Shown piece after piece: positions 40,091 through 49,427 of a stretch of DNA of 64,000 bases. This DNA is from Pseudofrancisella aestuarii (GTDB lineage: Bacteria > Pseudomonadota > Gammaproteobacteria > Francisellales > Francisellaceae). Numbering within the stretch: the first letter of the stretch is position 1; every line of letters begins with the position of its first letter. Both the position numbers and the translations under genes were made by a program. The DNA is taken from the NCBI RefSeq assembly GCF_003574475.2, contig NZ_QLIS02000003.1:124001-188000 (forward strand), written 5' to 3'. The notes under the pieces are model-generated. The model had not been told where the DNA came from. It saw only the letters and a list, made by a program, of their open reading frames with translations, and did not search any database.

Positions 40091-41326
40091 TTACTTAAAA
40101 ATTGATTTGCCATTCTCTAGAACATCTAAGCCAAGATAATCAGCTATACTTTGACCAATATCTGCAAATGTGTCTCTAATCCCTATACATTCACTCTCAA
40201 TATTTTTACCCCAAAGTAAAAATGGAATATGTTCCCTTGTATGATCACTGCCCGGCCAAGTGGGATCACAACCATGATCTGCTGCCATAATAACTATAGT
40301 ATCTTCATCAAGAATTTCATCTAGTTCTGGTAACCTTGAGTCTAAATACTCTAAAGCTTTACCATATCCCTTAGGGTCTCTTCTATGTCCAAAACTTGAG
40401 TCAAAATCAACAAAATTAGTAAATATTAAACTATTTGCTGGTGCTGTTTTATACTCTTGTACCGTTTTATCAAATAATTCTTCGAGACCTGTAGCTTTGA
40501 CTTTTTTAGTTATACCTTGATTTGCATAAATATCAGCTATTTTACCAATTGAAACCACATTCCCACCAGCTTTCTTTAGCTTATCCAAAAGCGTAGGAGC
40601 AGGAGGTAAAATAGAAAAATCTCTTCTATTCCCAGTACGTGTATATTCATCTGCACACTCTCCAATAAAAGGACGTGCAATAACTCTACCCACACACATA
40701 CCCAATTCATCTAAAACTTCTCTAGCTATCTTACAAATTTCTAACAATCTGTCTAAACCATAATAATCTTCATGCGCAGCTACTTGGAATACACTATCTG
40801 CAGATGTATAAATTATTGGACTTTTTGTTATACAGCTTTCACAACCAAGTCTTTTTAAAACCTCTGTCCCTGAAGCATGTCCAGCGTCAATAAAACCTTC
40901 GGTAAGGTTAGCTCTCTCAACCCAAAGATCTATAAATTTTTTATCAAAATAGCTTCCACCTTCTTCTTTAGGAGAAAAATAATACCAATCAAACATTACT
41001 GGCACACCAGCTATTTCCCAGTGTCCACTAGGAGTATCTTTACCTTTACTTACCTCTGTACAACTACCATATTTAGAATTTATAACGGCATCATTCCCAT
41101 CTGTTATATCTAATGACAACTCTTTACCACTACTTAATTCAGCAGCTTTCTTTAAGCCTTTTTTTGATAGATTAGGCAAACTCAAAGACAAACCATTATT
41201 TTTAAAATAATCAACTATATGTCCAAAAGTATCAGATCCTACATCTCCAAATTTATCAGCATCAGGAGCATGCCCAATACCAAAAGAATCGAATATTAAG
41301 ATTATTACTTTTTTATTTTTTAACAT
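40091..41326 (-). CDS. deoB: Phosphopentomutase
   Basis: 411 residues; interconverts (deoxy)ribose-1- and -5-phosphate. Alkaline-phosphatase-fold metal sites: FDSFGIGHAPDADKFGDVGSDTFGH at the N-terminus and MAADHGCDPTWPGSDHTREHIPFL near the C-terminus. Of two in-frame ATGs at the coaX stop (41335, 41326) the second has AGGTG at proper spacing. It overlaps or abuts the coaX end. Confidence 0.95.
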   Translation of the reverse strand: MLKNKKVIILIFDSFGIGHAPDADKFGDVGSDTFGHIVDYFKNNGLSLSLPNLSKKGLKKAAELSSGKELSLDITDGNDAVINSKYGSCTEVSKGKDTPSGHWEIAGVPVMFDWYYFSPKEEGGSYFDKKFIDLWVERANLTEGFIDAGHASGTEVLKRLGCESCITKSPIIYTSADSVFQVAAHEDYYGLDRLLEICKIAREVLDELGMCVGRVIARPFIGECADEYTRTGNRRDFSILPPAPTLLDKLKKAGGNVVSIGKIADIYANQGITKKVKATGLEELFDKTVQEYKTAPANSLIFTNFVDFDSSFGHRRDPKGYGKALEYLDSRLPELDEILDEDTIVIMAADHGCDPTWPGSDHTREHIPFLLWGKNIESECIGIRDTFADIGQSIADYLGLDVLENGKSIFK

Positions 41327-41327
41327 T

Positions 41328-42107
41328 TCATTCACCTACAGAATTATTTAAATAAGCCGTTCTAATACCTCTTAAAATCAAATCAGGAGATATCACATCA
41401 AAAATACCTTCATCTTTAAACAAATGTGAGAAACCGCCTGTAGCAATTGTTAAAACATCTGAATCACCAAGTTCTTTTATCATTCTAGCTTTTATTTCTT
41501 TTATCGCTCCTAAATGGCCAAAGTATAATCCTGATCTAATATTTGTAGTAGTATCATACCCTGTTGCCTTACCCGCCTTAGCTATAGTAATTGATGAAAG
41601 TTGTGATGCTCCAGCACATAATGCATTTAATGATAGCTTCATGCCTGGCAATATTGCGCCACTCAGATACTCTCTATTTTTAGTAACCATATCAAGAGTT
41701 GTTGCTGTTCCCAAATCAATAACAAGCAAATTCTTATTTGGATAATCTTCTACCGCTCCTATACAACTTGCAATTCTATCAGCACCAACTTGATGAGCCT
41801 CAACATTTGACATATCAAGCTTTAACTTCACATCCATATTTACAAAAAATGCTTTTTGCTTGAAGTATTTAATAATAGCTGAGCCTAAAGAATAATTAAT
41901 ATGAGGAACAACGGAAGAAATAGCACATCCTTTAATATCCAGAGGATTTATATCATTTTCTCTAAGAGCTTGCCTTAAAAAAACACCTATTTGGTCTGAA
42001 GTAGAGTCAACTGATGATGTTGCATATCTAAGTTGGCCAATAATTTTATCTTTGTCAAAAATCCCTATATGTATATGTGAATTCCCAACATCCATTACTA
42101 ATAACAT
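41328..42107 (-). CDS. coaX: Type III pantothenate kinase
   Basis: 259 residues; first step of coenzyme A synthesis. ASKHA-fold marks: LLVMDVGNSHIHIGIF, HQVGADRIASCIGA, VIDLGTATTLDMV, and a GAILPGMKLSLNALCAGASQL segment. AGAGG precedes the ATG. It sits 9 bp after polA and overlaps the deoB start region, so it is in one operon with unrelated functions. Type III kinases are not fed-back by CoA. Confidence 0.95.
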   Translation of the reverse strand: MLLVMDVGNSHIHIGIFDKDKIIGQLRYATSSVDSTSDQIGVFLRQALRENDINPLDIKGCAISSVVPHINYSLGSAIIKYFKQKAFFVNMDVKLKLDMSNVEAHQVGADRIASCIGAVEDYPNKNLLVIDLGTATTLDMVTKNREYLSGAILPGMKLSLNALCAGASQLSSITIAKAGKATGYDTTTNIRSGLYFGHLGAIKEIKARMIKELGDSDVLTIATGGFSHLFKDEGIFDVISPDLILRGIRTAYLNNSVGE

Positions 42108-42116
42108 AATAACCTC

Positions 42117-44783
42117 TTAATGGGCTTGCTCCCAGTTATCACCAATATCAACATTTACCTCTAGTGGCACACTTAAAGTGACAACCTGTTCCATAATGTT
42201 TTTTATTTCTAGCGCTAAAGTTTCTGCTTTTTCTTTTCTTACTTCAAACACTAGTTCATCATGAACTTGCATTATCATTCTTATATCTTGATTATACTTA
42301 CTAACCAAGTCTTTTTTAACTGCAATCATAGCTTTTTTTATAATATCTGCGGCTGTACCTTGCATAGGAGCATTTATTGCAGCTCGTTCTGCAGCATTCC
42401 TTTGAGGGACATTTCGTGAATTAATTTCAGGTAAATATAATCTTCTACCCAAAATGGTCTCAACATATCCATTTTTCTTAGCAAAATCCTTTGCCTGTTG
42501 CATATACTCTTTTACTGCTGGATATCTATTAAAATATATATCTATATAATTCTGAGCTTCTGATCTAGAAACTTCTAATTGCTTAGCTAAACCAAAAGCG
42601 CTCATTCCATAAATTAGTCCAAAATTTACTGCCTTTGCTCTTCTTCTTTGCTCTGAGGTGACTTCTTTTATATCAATATCTAAAGTCTCGGCTGCAGTCG
42701 CGATATGAATATCTAAACCTTGATTAAATGCTTTTAAAAGATTTTTATCTTTAGAAAGATCTGCCATTATCCTAAGCTCAATCTGAGAGTAGTCTGCAGC
42801 AACTATATAGAACCCTTCTTCTGCTACAAACGCTTCCCTAATTTTTCTACCTTGCGGACTTCTAATTGGTATATTCTGCAAATTTGGATCTGAAGATGAC
42901 AGTCTTCCTGTTACCGTACCAGTCTGATTATATGAAGTATGCACTCTACTATTAGAATCAACCATTTTAGGTAGCTTTTCTGCATACGTGTTTTTTAACT
43001 TAGATAAATGCCTATACTCCATTATTAATCTAGCAACTTCATACTCTTCAGCTAATTGTTGTAAAACCTCTTCAGAAGTTGATGCCTGTCCTCCTGAAGT
43101 TTTTTTGACCGCTGGTAAATTCATTTTCTCAAACAGTATTTCTCTAAGCTGCACAGGCGATGACAGATTAAACTCTTGGTCGCACAGAATAAAACACTCT
43201 TTCTCTAGCTCATCAATCTTAGATTGTAGATCGTAACTTTGTTGTTCTAACTTCTCAACGTCAATTTTTACACCAAGCTTTTCCATCTCATTTAATATAA
43301 GTAATAAAGGCATTTCCACATCTTTATATAACTTATATAAAACATCTTCTTTCTTTAGCTTTTCAAGAAAATGATTGCATAGCCTAAAAGTAATATCAGC
43401 ATCTTCTGCTGCATATTCAGAAACTATTTCTATTTCTATACAGTCTAGAGTTTGTTGCTTTTTGCCAGTTCCTGCAATACTAGTATATGGAATCGGCTCT
43501 ATTTCTAAGTTTTCTTTTGACAGACTATCCATATCATGTCTTCCAGTACTTTTAAGAACGTATGCCATAATCATCGTATCATGTATGTCGCCACATATCT
43601 GGATACCATACTTTGATAAAACTTTTTCATCAAATTTAAAATTATGTGCTATTTTTTTAGAATCATTTGCAAATATAGGCTTTAACTTATCTAAAACAAA
43701 ATCTAATGATAATTGTTGAGGAACACCTAAATACCTATGCTGTAACGGGATATACGCTGCATTTCCCTCTTCATAACAAAAAGACATTCCAACAAGTGCT
43801 GCTTCTTTAGTATCTAGAGAATCAGTCTCAGTATCAAAAGCAAAAACTTCCACAGTTGAAAGTTTCTCAACTAGCCTATCAAGGTCTTCTTCTAAAAGAA
43901 TTGTTTTATAGCTTTTAACAACCTCTTTCTTAGGAGTATCTTTTACTTCAAACTCTTTTAATAACGAATTAAACTCATATCTCTTAAAAGCTTCTTGTAA
44001 ATATTCTTTATCTACTTGCTTGCGTTTTAAAGTCTCTAAACTTAATGGTACGTTTAAGTCACACTTGATTGTTGCCAATTCATATGAAAGTCTTAATAAT
44101 TCAATATTATTTCTAAGATTATCACCAACTTTTCCTTTTATCTCATCCTGATGAGCAATAACACCTTCTATATCATTATAGCTTTGCAACCATTTTACTG
44201 CTGTCTTTGGACCAACATTTGGCACACCTGGAATATTATCTGAAGAATCTCCCATAAGCGCTAAATAGTCTATAATTTGTTCTGGTGTTACTCCGAACTT
44301 CTCAATCACCTTAGCTGGATCTGTAACAATATCTTTCATAGAATCAAAAAGCACAACTCTATCCGTAACAAGCTGAGCCATATCTTTATCACCTGTCACG
44401 ATAACAACTTCAAAATCATCTTTAAAGTTTCTAGCTAAAGTTCCTATTACATCATCTGCTTCAACATTTTTTTCAACAATTAGTGGAAAACCCATCTTCT
44501 CTATAATTTCAAGAAGTGGCTTAATTTGGACTCTTAACTCATCATCCATCCTTTTTCTATTTGCCTTATAGTCAGCAAACATATCATGGCGAAAGCTTTT
44601 ACCTTCAGCATCAAAAACAACAACTATATAATCTGTTTGATACTTTTGAGTTAGTTTTTTTAACATGTTTATTACACCAAGGATAGCTCCTGTAGGCTCT
44701 CCCTGACTATTACTAAGAAATGGTAAGGCGTGATATGCTCTAAATAAATAAGATGAGCCATCTACTAATATTATTTTTTCCAC
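42117..44783 (-). CDS. polA: DNA polymerase I
   Basis: 888 residues with all three activities. N-terminal 5'-3' exonuclease (VDGSSYLFRAYHALP; VVFDAEGKSFRHD; GDKDMAQLV; GDSSDNIPG). The 3'-5' proofreading domain has its acidic residues intact (FDTETDSLD; HNFKFD; YAAEDAD). Polymerase domain: SSDPNLQNIPIRS, ADYSQIELRIMA, RRAKAVNFGLIYGMS, VHDELVFEV. The start appears to be GTG at 44783, with no clear ribosome site; no better start is in frame. Confidence 0.95.
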   Translation of the reverse strand: MEKIILVDGSSYLFRAYHALPFLSNSQGEPTGAILGVINMLKKLTQKYQTDYIVVVFDAEGKSFRHDMFADYKANRKRMDDELRVQIKPLLEIIEKMGFPLIVEKNVEADDVIGTLARNFKDDFEVVIVTGDKDMAQLVTDRVVLFDSMKDIVTDPAKVIEKFGVTPEQIIDYLALMGDSSDNIPGVPNVGPKTAVKWLQSYNDIEGVIAHQDEIKGKVGDNLRNNIELLRLSYELATIKCDLNVPLSLETLKRKQVDKEYLQEAFKRYEFNSLLKEFEVKDTPKKEVVKSYKTILLEEDLDRLVEKLSTVEVFAFDTETDSLDTKEAALVGMSFCYEEGNAAYIPLQHRYLGVPQQLSLDFVLDKLKPIFANDSKKIAHNFKFDEKVLSKYGIQICGDIHDTMIMAYVLKSTGRHDMDSLSKENLEIEPIPYTSIAGTGKKQQTLDCIEIEIVSEYAAEDADITFRLCNHFLEKLKKEDVLYKLYKDVEMPLLLILNEMEKLGVKIDVEKLEQQSYDLQSKIDELEKECFILCDQEFNLSSPVQLREILFEKMNLPAVKKTSGGQASTSEEVLQQLAEEYEVARLIMEYRHLSKLKNTYAEKLPKMVDSNSRVHTSYNQTGTVTGRLSSSDPNLQNIPIRSPQGRKIREAFVAEEGFYIVAADYSQIELRIMADLSKDKNLLKAFNQGLDIHIATAAETLDIDIKEVTSEQRRRAKAVNFGLIYGMSAFGLAKQLEVSRSEAQNYIDIYFNRYPAVKEYMQQAKDFAKKNGYVETILGRRLYLPEINSRNVPQRNAAERAAINAPMQGTAADIIKKAMIAVKKDLVSKYNQDIRMIMQVHDELVFEVRKEKAETLALEIKNIMEQVVTLSVPLEVNVDIGDNWEQAH

Positions 44784-44815
44784 AAGAGATACGAATTAAT
44801 TTAATTGCGTTGTAA

Positions 44816-44844
44816 ATACTAATATATATACAAATGTATATCAA
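44816..44844 (-). promoter_or_regulatory. Putative promoter for polA operon
   Basis: TTGATA (44839-44844) and TAGTAT (44816-44821) with 17-bp spacing, about 33 bp before the polA start. A 16-bp palindrome, ATATACA-AA-TGTATAT (44826-44841), covers the spacer and touches the -35. It may be chance in such AT-rich DNA. Confidence 0.42.
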
Positions 44845-44851
44845 ACAAAGC

Positions 44852-45844
44852 TTATATACTAAACCCAATTTTTTCAAAACAAAGTTCTACAGAAATGTCT
44901 AAATACCACCAGTTTTCTTTTGCAAAATCTTTACATTTGACAGCATCTTTATAGGTCATAACTATTACATCATCACCATCAAACTCTATAAAATCACTCT
45001 CTTTAAATTTATAATGATCTTTAAATATTTTTCTTTTAGTAACAACTACGCCAAGCTCCTCTAAAGAGTTAAAAAACTTTTGTGGATTACCTATACCTAC
45101 GATAGCTGTTAAATTAATTCTATTAAATTCGCTTAAGCTTTTTCTTTCGCCTGTTTTTATATTGATAAATTCTTTAGGAATAATTTTTGTGAAGAGAATA
45201 TTTTTATTAAACTCTTGTAATAGCTTTTTATCTTCATCTTTACAGTTTCCAATAGCTATAACCGCATCAACCTCTTTTATTCTGTCAATTGACTCTCTAA
45301 GAGGTCCTGCTGGAAAAGTTAATCCATTTCCAAACATTCTACTTGCATCAACAACTACCAGCTCATAATCTCTAGCAATTTTATAATGCTGTAATCCGTC
45401 ATCAGAGATTATCACATCAATATTTGAGTATTTTTCTTCTATGAATTTTATAGCTCTAGCTCTATTTGCATCTATTATTATTGGAACTTTTCCTTGCAAA
45501 GCATCATGCATCATACATGGTTCATCACCACATTGTGATGGTTTAGTATTTTCATCAACCTCAAAAGGATAAGTATCTGCTTTAGCCCCATATCCCCTAC
45601 TAATAATAGCTGGCTTCTTACCTTCTGCAAGAAAATACTCACTTAAAGCTCTAACTACTGGTGTCTTACCTGTTCCACCAACAGAAATGTTTCCAACAAT
45701 TATAATAGGAATTTTTGATTTATATTGTTTTTCTTGGAGATTTTTTTTTCTATGTGATGCTATTTTTGAGAAAATATAAGAAGCTGGCTCAAGTATAGCT
45801 GATAGTATTGTTTTTTTTCTTGAGTACCAGTGCTTCTCAATCAT
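44852..45844 (-). CDS. lpxK: Tetraacyldisaccharide 4'-kinase
   Basis: 330 residues; phosphorylates the 4' position of the lipid A precursor at the inner membrane. N-terminal membrane-associated helix ([18 protein letters not shown]), P-loop [13 protein letters not shown], and [22 protein letters not shown] are present. It starts 3 bp after msbA; in F. novicida this pair is known as valA-valB. Many Francisella remove the 4'-phosphate later with LpxF. Confidence 0.95.
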   Translation of the reverse strand: MIEKHWYSRKKTILSAILEPASYIFSKIASHRKKNLQEKQYKSKIPIIIVGNISVGGTGKTPVVRALSEYFLAEGKKPAIISRGYGAKADTYPFEVDENTKPSQCGDEPCMMHDALQGKVPIIIDANRARAIKFIEEKYSNIDVIISDDGLQHYKIARDYELVVVDASRMFGNGLTFPAGPLRESIDRIKEVDAVIAIGNCKDEDKKLLQEFNKNILFTKIIPKEFINIKTGERKSLSEFNRINLTAIVGIGNPQKFFNSLEELGVVVTKRKIFKDHYKFKESDFIEFDGDDVIVMTYKDAVKCKDFAKENWWYLDISVELCFEKIGFSI

Positions 45845-45847
45845 TTT

Positions 45848-47674
45848 TTACTCTAGACCAGACTGATATAACCTACTATACAATCCACCATTTTTTATAA
45901 GTTCCTCATGTTTTCCACACTCAACAACTTTACCATCATCCATCACTACTATTTTGTCAGCATTTTCAACTGTACTTAATCTATGAGCTATAACAATCGT
46001 AGTTCTAGAGTCTGTGAGATTTTCCAGTGCTTGCTGAACTACCCTTTCAGACTCATTATCTAACGCACTTGTAGCTTCATCAAATATTATTACTGGAGCA
46101 TCTTTCAATAAAGCTCTAGCAATTGATATTCTTTGTCTTTGTCCACCTGAAAGTTTAGAACCATTATTACCTATACTCGTATGCATCCCCTCAGGTAAAG
46201 TAGCTACAAACTCTAAAGCATTAGCTTTTTCTAGAGCTTTCAAGACCTCTTCTTCAGACACATCTCTATCAAGACCAAAGGCAACATTGTTGTAAACTGT
46301 ATCATCAAACAAATGAACATTCTGAGAAACCATTGATAAGTGAGATCTTAGGTCTTTTAGTGTTAACTCTTTTGTATCAACACCATCCAAAAATATTTCA
46401 CCTTCATCTTGTATATAAAATCTAGATATTATACTTGTAAGAGTTGTTTTCCCAGACCCTGATTTACCAACAAAAGCAACCGTCTCACCCGAATTAATAT
46501 CAACATTAACGCTATCAAGAACCTTTCTATCTCCAAAAGAAAAAGATAGGTTTTTAATACTAACTTTACCTTCTGACTTAGTAAGTTTTTTTGTTCCTGT
46601 TTCTTTTTCAGCAGGATAATCTAATATATAAAATATATCTTCTGTTGCAGCCACAGCTTTTTGTATGACAACATTAACTTTAGTTAAATTCTTTATAGGT
46701 TTTAATACTGCTGCAGCTGCAGCAAAAAACGAAGCAAAAGACCCTGCTGTTAACCACGATGAACCATTTTCGTTTGTTCCAAAAATTGCTATTGTAAACA
46801 AAGAAAGGGCTAAAACTAATGAAGCTATTATTTGTATAATTGGAGATGTCAAAGCATCTAAGGCAATTGTCCTAATTTGTTGAGAATATGTATAATCAAG
46901 ATTTTTAAAGAATTTTTTCTGTTGCTTTTCTTGAGCGCCAAATATTCTTATTTCTTTATAGTTCCTAAGCGTTTCTTCAGCAGCATGTGTAACATTTCCC
47001 ATAGAAAACTGAGTATTCCTACTCAAAGATCTAAACTTTTTATTTATCAAACTTATGAATAAACCTAAGAAAGGGCCTACTATAATTAAAAATAAGGACA
47101 ACTGCCAGCTTGAAATAACCATTACTATAATAAGCCCTATAACAAATGTACCATCTTGAACAACTGTTATAATAGCTGTAGTAGTTGCTTCTGTAACCTG
47201 ATCAACATTATATAAAAGTCTAGAAATGATTTGTCCTGATGAGTGTTTATCAAAAAAACTAGCTGGTAGATCCATAAATCTTTTATAAATATCTTTTCTA
47301 AACTTATAAACTACTTTCTGACCTAAAGAACCTATAAAGTATTGAGATAGAAATGAACCAATAGATCGTAAAAACAAAAGACCCACCATTCCAAGTCCCA
47401 TAAGCATTAAAACGCTTGCACTTTGTTTAGTTATATCTCCTCCAGCACCAAATCCATAGTTCAGTATAGGATTTATCAAATAAATCATAGAGGCATCTGC
47501 AGCTGAAAAGAATACACTCCCCAATGCAGCTATAGCTAAAAACCACCAAAGGTGTTTAACCTGATAAATAAGCCTTTTATAAAGAGTAGTTACTTTTTCT
47601 TTACTAGCAACACCGCCACTAAAATCATTCGTTGGAGAAGACTTAATATCTATTTTATCTATAGAGTTTGACAT
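45848..47674 (-). CDS. msbA: Lipid A export ATP-binding/permease protein MsbA
   Basis: 608 residues, half-size ABC exporter that flips core-lipid A across the inner membrane. Six membrane helices lie in the first ~340 residues. The nucleotide-binding domain has FVGKSGSGKTT, LSGGQRQRISIARALL, VIIFDEATSALD and IVIAHRLSTV. Directly upstream of lpxK. A Francisella homologue is called valA. Confidence 0.95.
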   Translation of the reverse strand: MSNSIDKIDIKSSPTNDFSGGVASKEKVTTLYKRLIYQVKHLWWFLAIAALGSVFFSAADASMIYLINPILNYGFGAGGDITKQSASVLMLMGLGMVGLLFLRSIGSFLSQYFIGSLGQKVVYKFRKDIYKRFMDLPASFFDKHSSGQIISRLLYNVDQVTEATTTAIITVVQDGTFVIGLIIVMVISSWQLSLFLIIVGPFLGLFISLINKKFRSLSRNTQFSMGNVTHAAEETLRNYKEIRIFGAQEKQQKKFFKNLDYTYSQQIRTIALDALTSPIIQIIASLVLALSLFTIAIFGTNENGSSWLTAGSFASFFAAAAAVLKPIKNLTKVNVVIQKAVAATEDIFYILDYPAEKETGTKKLTKSEGKVSIKNLSFSFGDRKVLDSVNVDINSGETVAFVGKSGSGKTTLTSIISRFYIQDEGEIFLDGVDTKELTLKDLRSHLSMVSQNVHLFDDTVYNNVAFGLDRDVSEEEVLKALEKANALEFVATLPEGMHTSIGNNGSKLSGGQRQRISIARALLKDAPVIIFDEATSALDNESERVVQQALENLTDSRTTIVIAHRLSTVENADKIVVMDDGKVVECGKHEELIKNGGLYSRLYQSGLE

Positions 47675-47777
47675 ATTTGTAAAAAATAGACCTATTATAA
47701 AAATACAACTGGAACTAATTATACACTTTTTTATGCTAACATAAAGTTTAAGAAAGTTATTATCATATCTTATTCAC

Positions 47778-48878
47778 ATGAAAATCTACTTAGTTGGTGG
47801 AGCCGTTAGGGATATTCTTCTAGATATAGCTCCAAAAGACAAAGATTGGGTTGTGATTGGCACAAACGAAAAAGAAATGCTTGCCTTAGGATTTAAAAAA
47901 GTTGGATCCAGTTTTCCTGTATTTATTCATCCGGACACTAAAGAAGAATATGCATTAGCTAGAAAAGAAAAAAAAATAGGAAAGGGTTACTACGGGTTTG
48001 AAACAACATTTGACAAAAGCGTAACTCTAGAGGATGACTTACTAAGACGAGACTTAACTATTAACTCCATTGCCATGACCGACAAAGGAGAAATAATAGA
48101 TCCTTTTAATGGAGCACAAGATATTAAAAAAAGGATTCTACGTCATACTAGTTTAGCATTTACAGAAGATTCCTTGCGAGTTATAAGGATAGCAAGATTT
48201 AAAGCTCAACTATCCGATTTCAATTTTAAGATCGCTAAAGAAACTGAAGAACTCTGTATAAAAATAGCTAATTCTGGAGAGCTTATTGACATAAAGAAAG
48301 AAAGGATAAATATCGAATTCATAAAATCCTTAAAAAACCCAAAAATATTTTTTAACTCTCTTAAAACTCTACATGGCTTAGAAATTCTTTTCCCACTCAT
48401 TAGGCAGCAGTTTTCTAAATTGCCAAGAAAAATCTTTTTTATTTCGGACACATATCAAAAAAGTAATATAGAAACGAAAATAGCTTTAACTTTTTTTTCT
48501 TTTGCACCTAAAGATATAAATAAATTAAAGACTGAGCTTTGCTTAACAAATAATCAGTCAAAAATTATTCATGCTACTTGTTGTTTATTTCAAATAAGTA
48601 AAACGGTAAGTCATGATGAAATACTTTTCCTACTAAAACAATCAAATATATTGCGTAACAATATTCTTTTACAGAAAACAAAAATCATTATGGGCAAATT
48701 AAAAGAACTCAAAAACTTAAATAACTTAGAAGACAAAATAAACTCTACTTTTGAAACCATTTCTGAGTTACTAAAATTAAATTATAGTGACGCCTTCTCA
48801 AAAACATCCCATACAGATAAAAATATGCTAGCTAAAACCCTGCAGCTGAATATTATAAAAAAACATTTTAAATTATGA
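47778..48878 (+). CDS. cca: CCA tRNA nucleotidyltransferase
   Basis: 366 residues; adds or repairs the 3' CCA of tRNAs. Class II signature GGAVRD (7-12), catalytic Asp21 and Asp23 in KDKDW, and RRDLTINSIAM (from 90). The C-terminal HD phosphohydrolase domain of E. coli Cca is absent; the C-terminal half is lysine-rich and poorly conserved. It is divergent from msbA. The window's four tRNA genes already encode CCA, so its job here is mainly repair. Confidence 0.94.
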   Translation: MKIYLVGGAVRDILLDIAPKDKDWVVIGTNEKEMLALGFKKVGSSFPVFIHPDTKEEYALARKEKKIGKGYYGFETTFDKSVTLEDDLLRRDLTINSIAMTDKGEIIDPFNGAQDIKKRILRHTSLAFTEDSLRVIRIARFKAQLSDFNFKIAKETEELCIKIANSGELIDIKKERINIEFIKSLKNPKIFFNSLKTLHGLEILFPLIRQQFSKLPRKIFFISDTYQKSNIETKIALTFFSFAPKDINKLKTELCLTNNQSKIIHATCCLFQISKTVSHDEILFLLKQSNILRNNILLQKTKIIMGKLKELKNLNNLEDKINSTFETISELLKLNYSDAFSKTSHTDKNMLAKTLQLNIIKKHFKL

Positions 48879-48935
48879 TACAATCACAAACTACTAAATG
48901 TTTGAGCAATATACCTTATAAGAGTTATCAAATAT

Positions 48936-49427
48936 ATGAGAATTTTTTTAGATAAGCCTTTTCTAACAAACGTAATAATATGTACTTTTGTTGAGCTAAT
49001 AGTTATATGCCTTGCACTCACATTAAATTTAACCCCTTGTCCACTATGCATATTACAACAACTATGCCTAATTGGTATTCTTGCACTAAGCATTGTCGGG
49101 CTATTTAAATTCAAAAAATACTGGTTTATAACTCTAACCATAGTACTTATTCTATCTATTTTAGGCATATATTTTTCTGGTGCTCAAGTATACTTACAAT
49201 ACTTTTCACCATCTAAGAATATTGCAGCCTGTGATACAGTAACTAACTCTTTCATTATAGACGCAGTAACCTCTGTATCAGGTTCAACAAGTAGTTGTTC
49301 AGCAACTTTGGAAGAAATTCCCGGACTATCTTTAGCTTCTTATAGTTTAATTGTATTTATATTAATTAGTTGCTTAAACATAGTCTCATTTTTAAGAAAA
49401 ATATTTAATAATTCGAAGGAATCATAG
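48936..49427 (+). CDS. dsbB: Disulfide bond formation protein DsbB
   Basis: 163 residues, four membrane helices. It re-oxidises DsbA and passes electrons to quinone. First redox pair Cys35-Cys38 in TPCPLCILQQ; second pair Cys99 and Cys121 in the periplasmic loop. It ends directly before the RND adaptor start, so the oxidase and efflux genes are probably co-transcribed. Confidence 0.93.
   Translation: MRIFLDKPFLTNVIICTFVELIVICLALTLNLTPCPLCILQQLCLIGILALSIVGLFKFKKYWFITLTIVLILSILGIYFSGAQVYLQYFSPSKNIAACDTVTNSFIIDAVTSVSGSTSSCSATLEEIPGLSLASYSLIVFILISCLNIVSFLRKIFNNSKES

Noticed and set aside
48884-49168. 94-codon minus-strand frame
   Set aside because: Antisense of dsbB, whose CPLC motif and membrane helices are on the plus strand.
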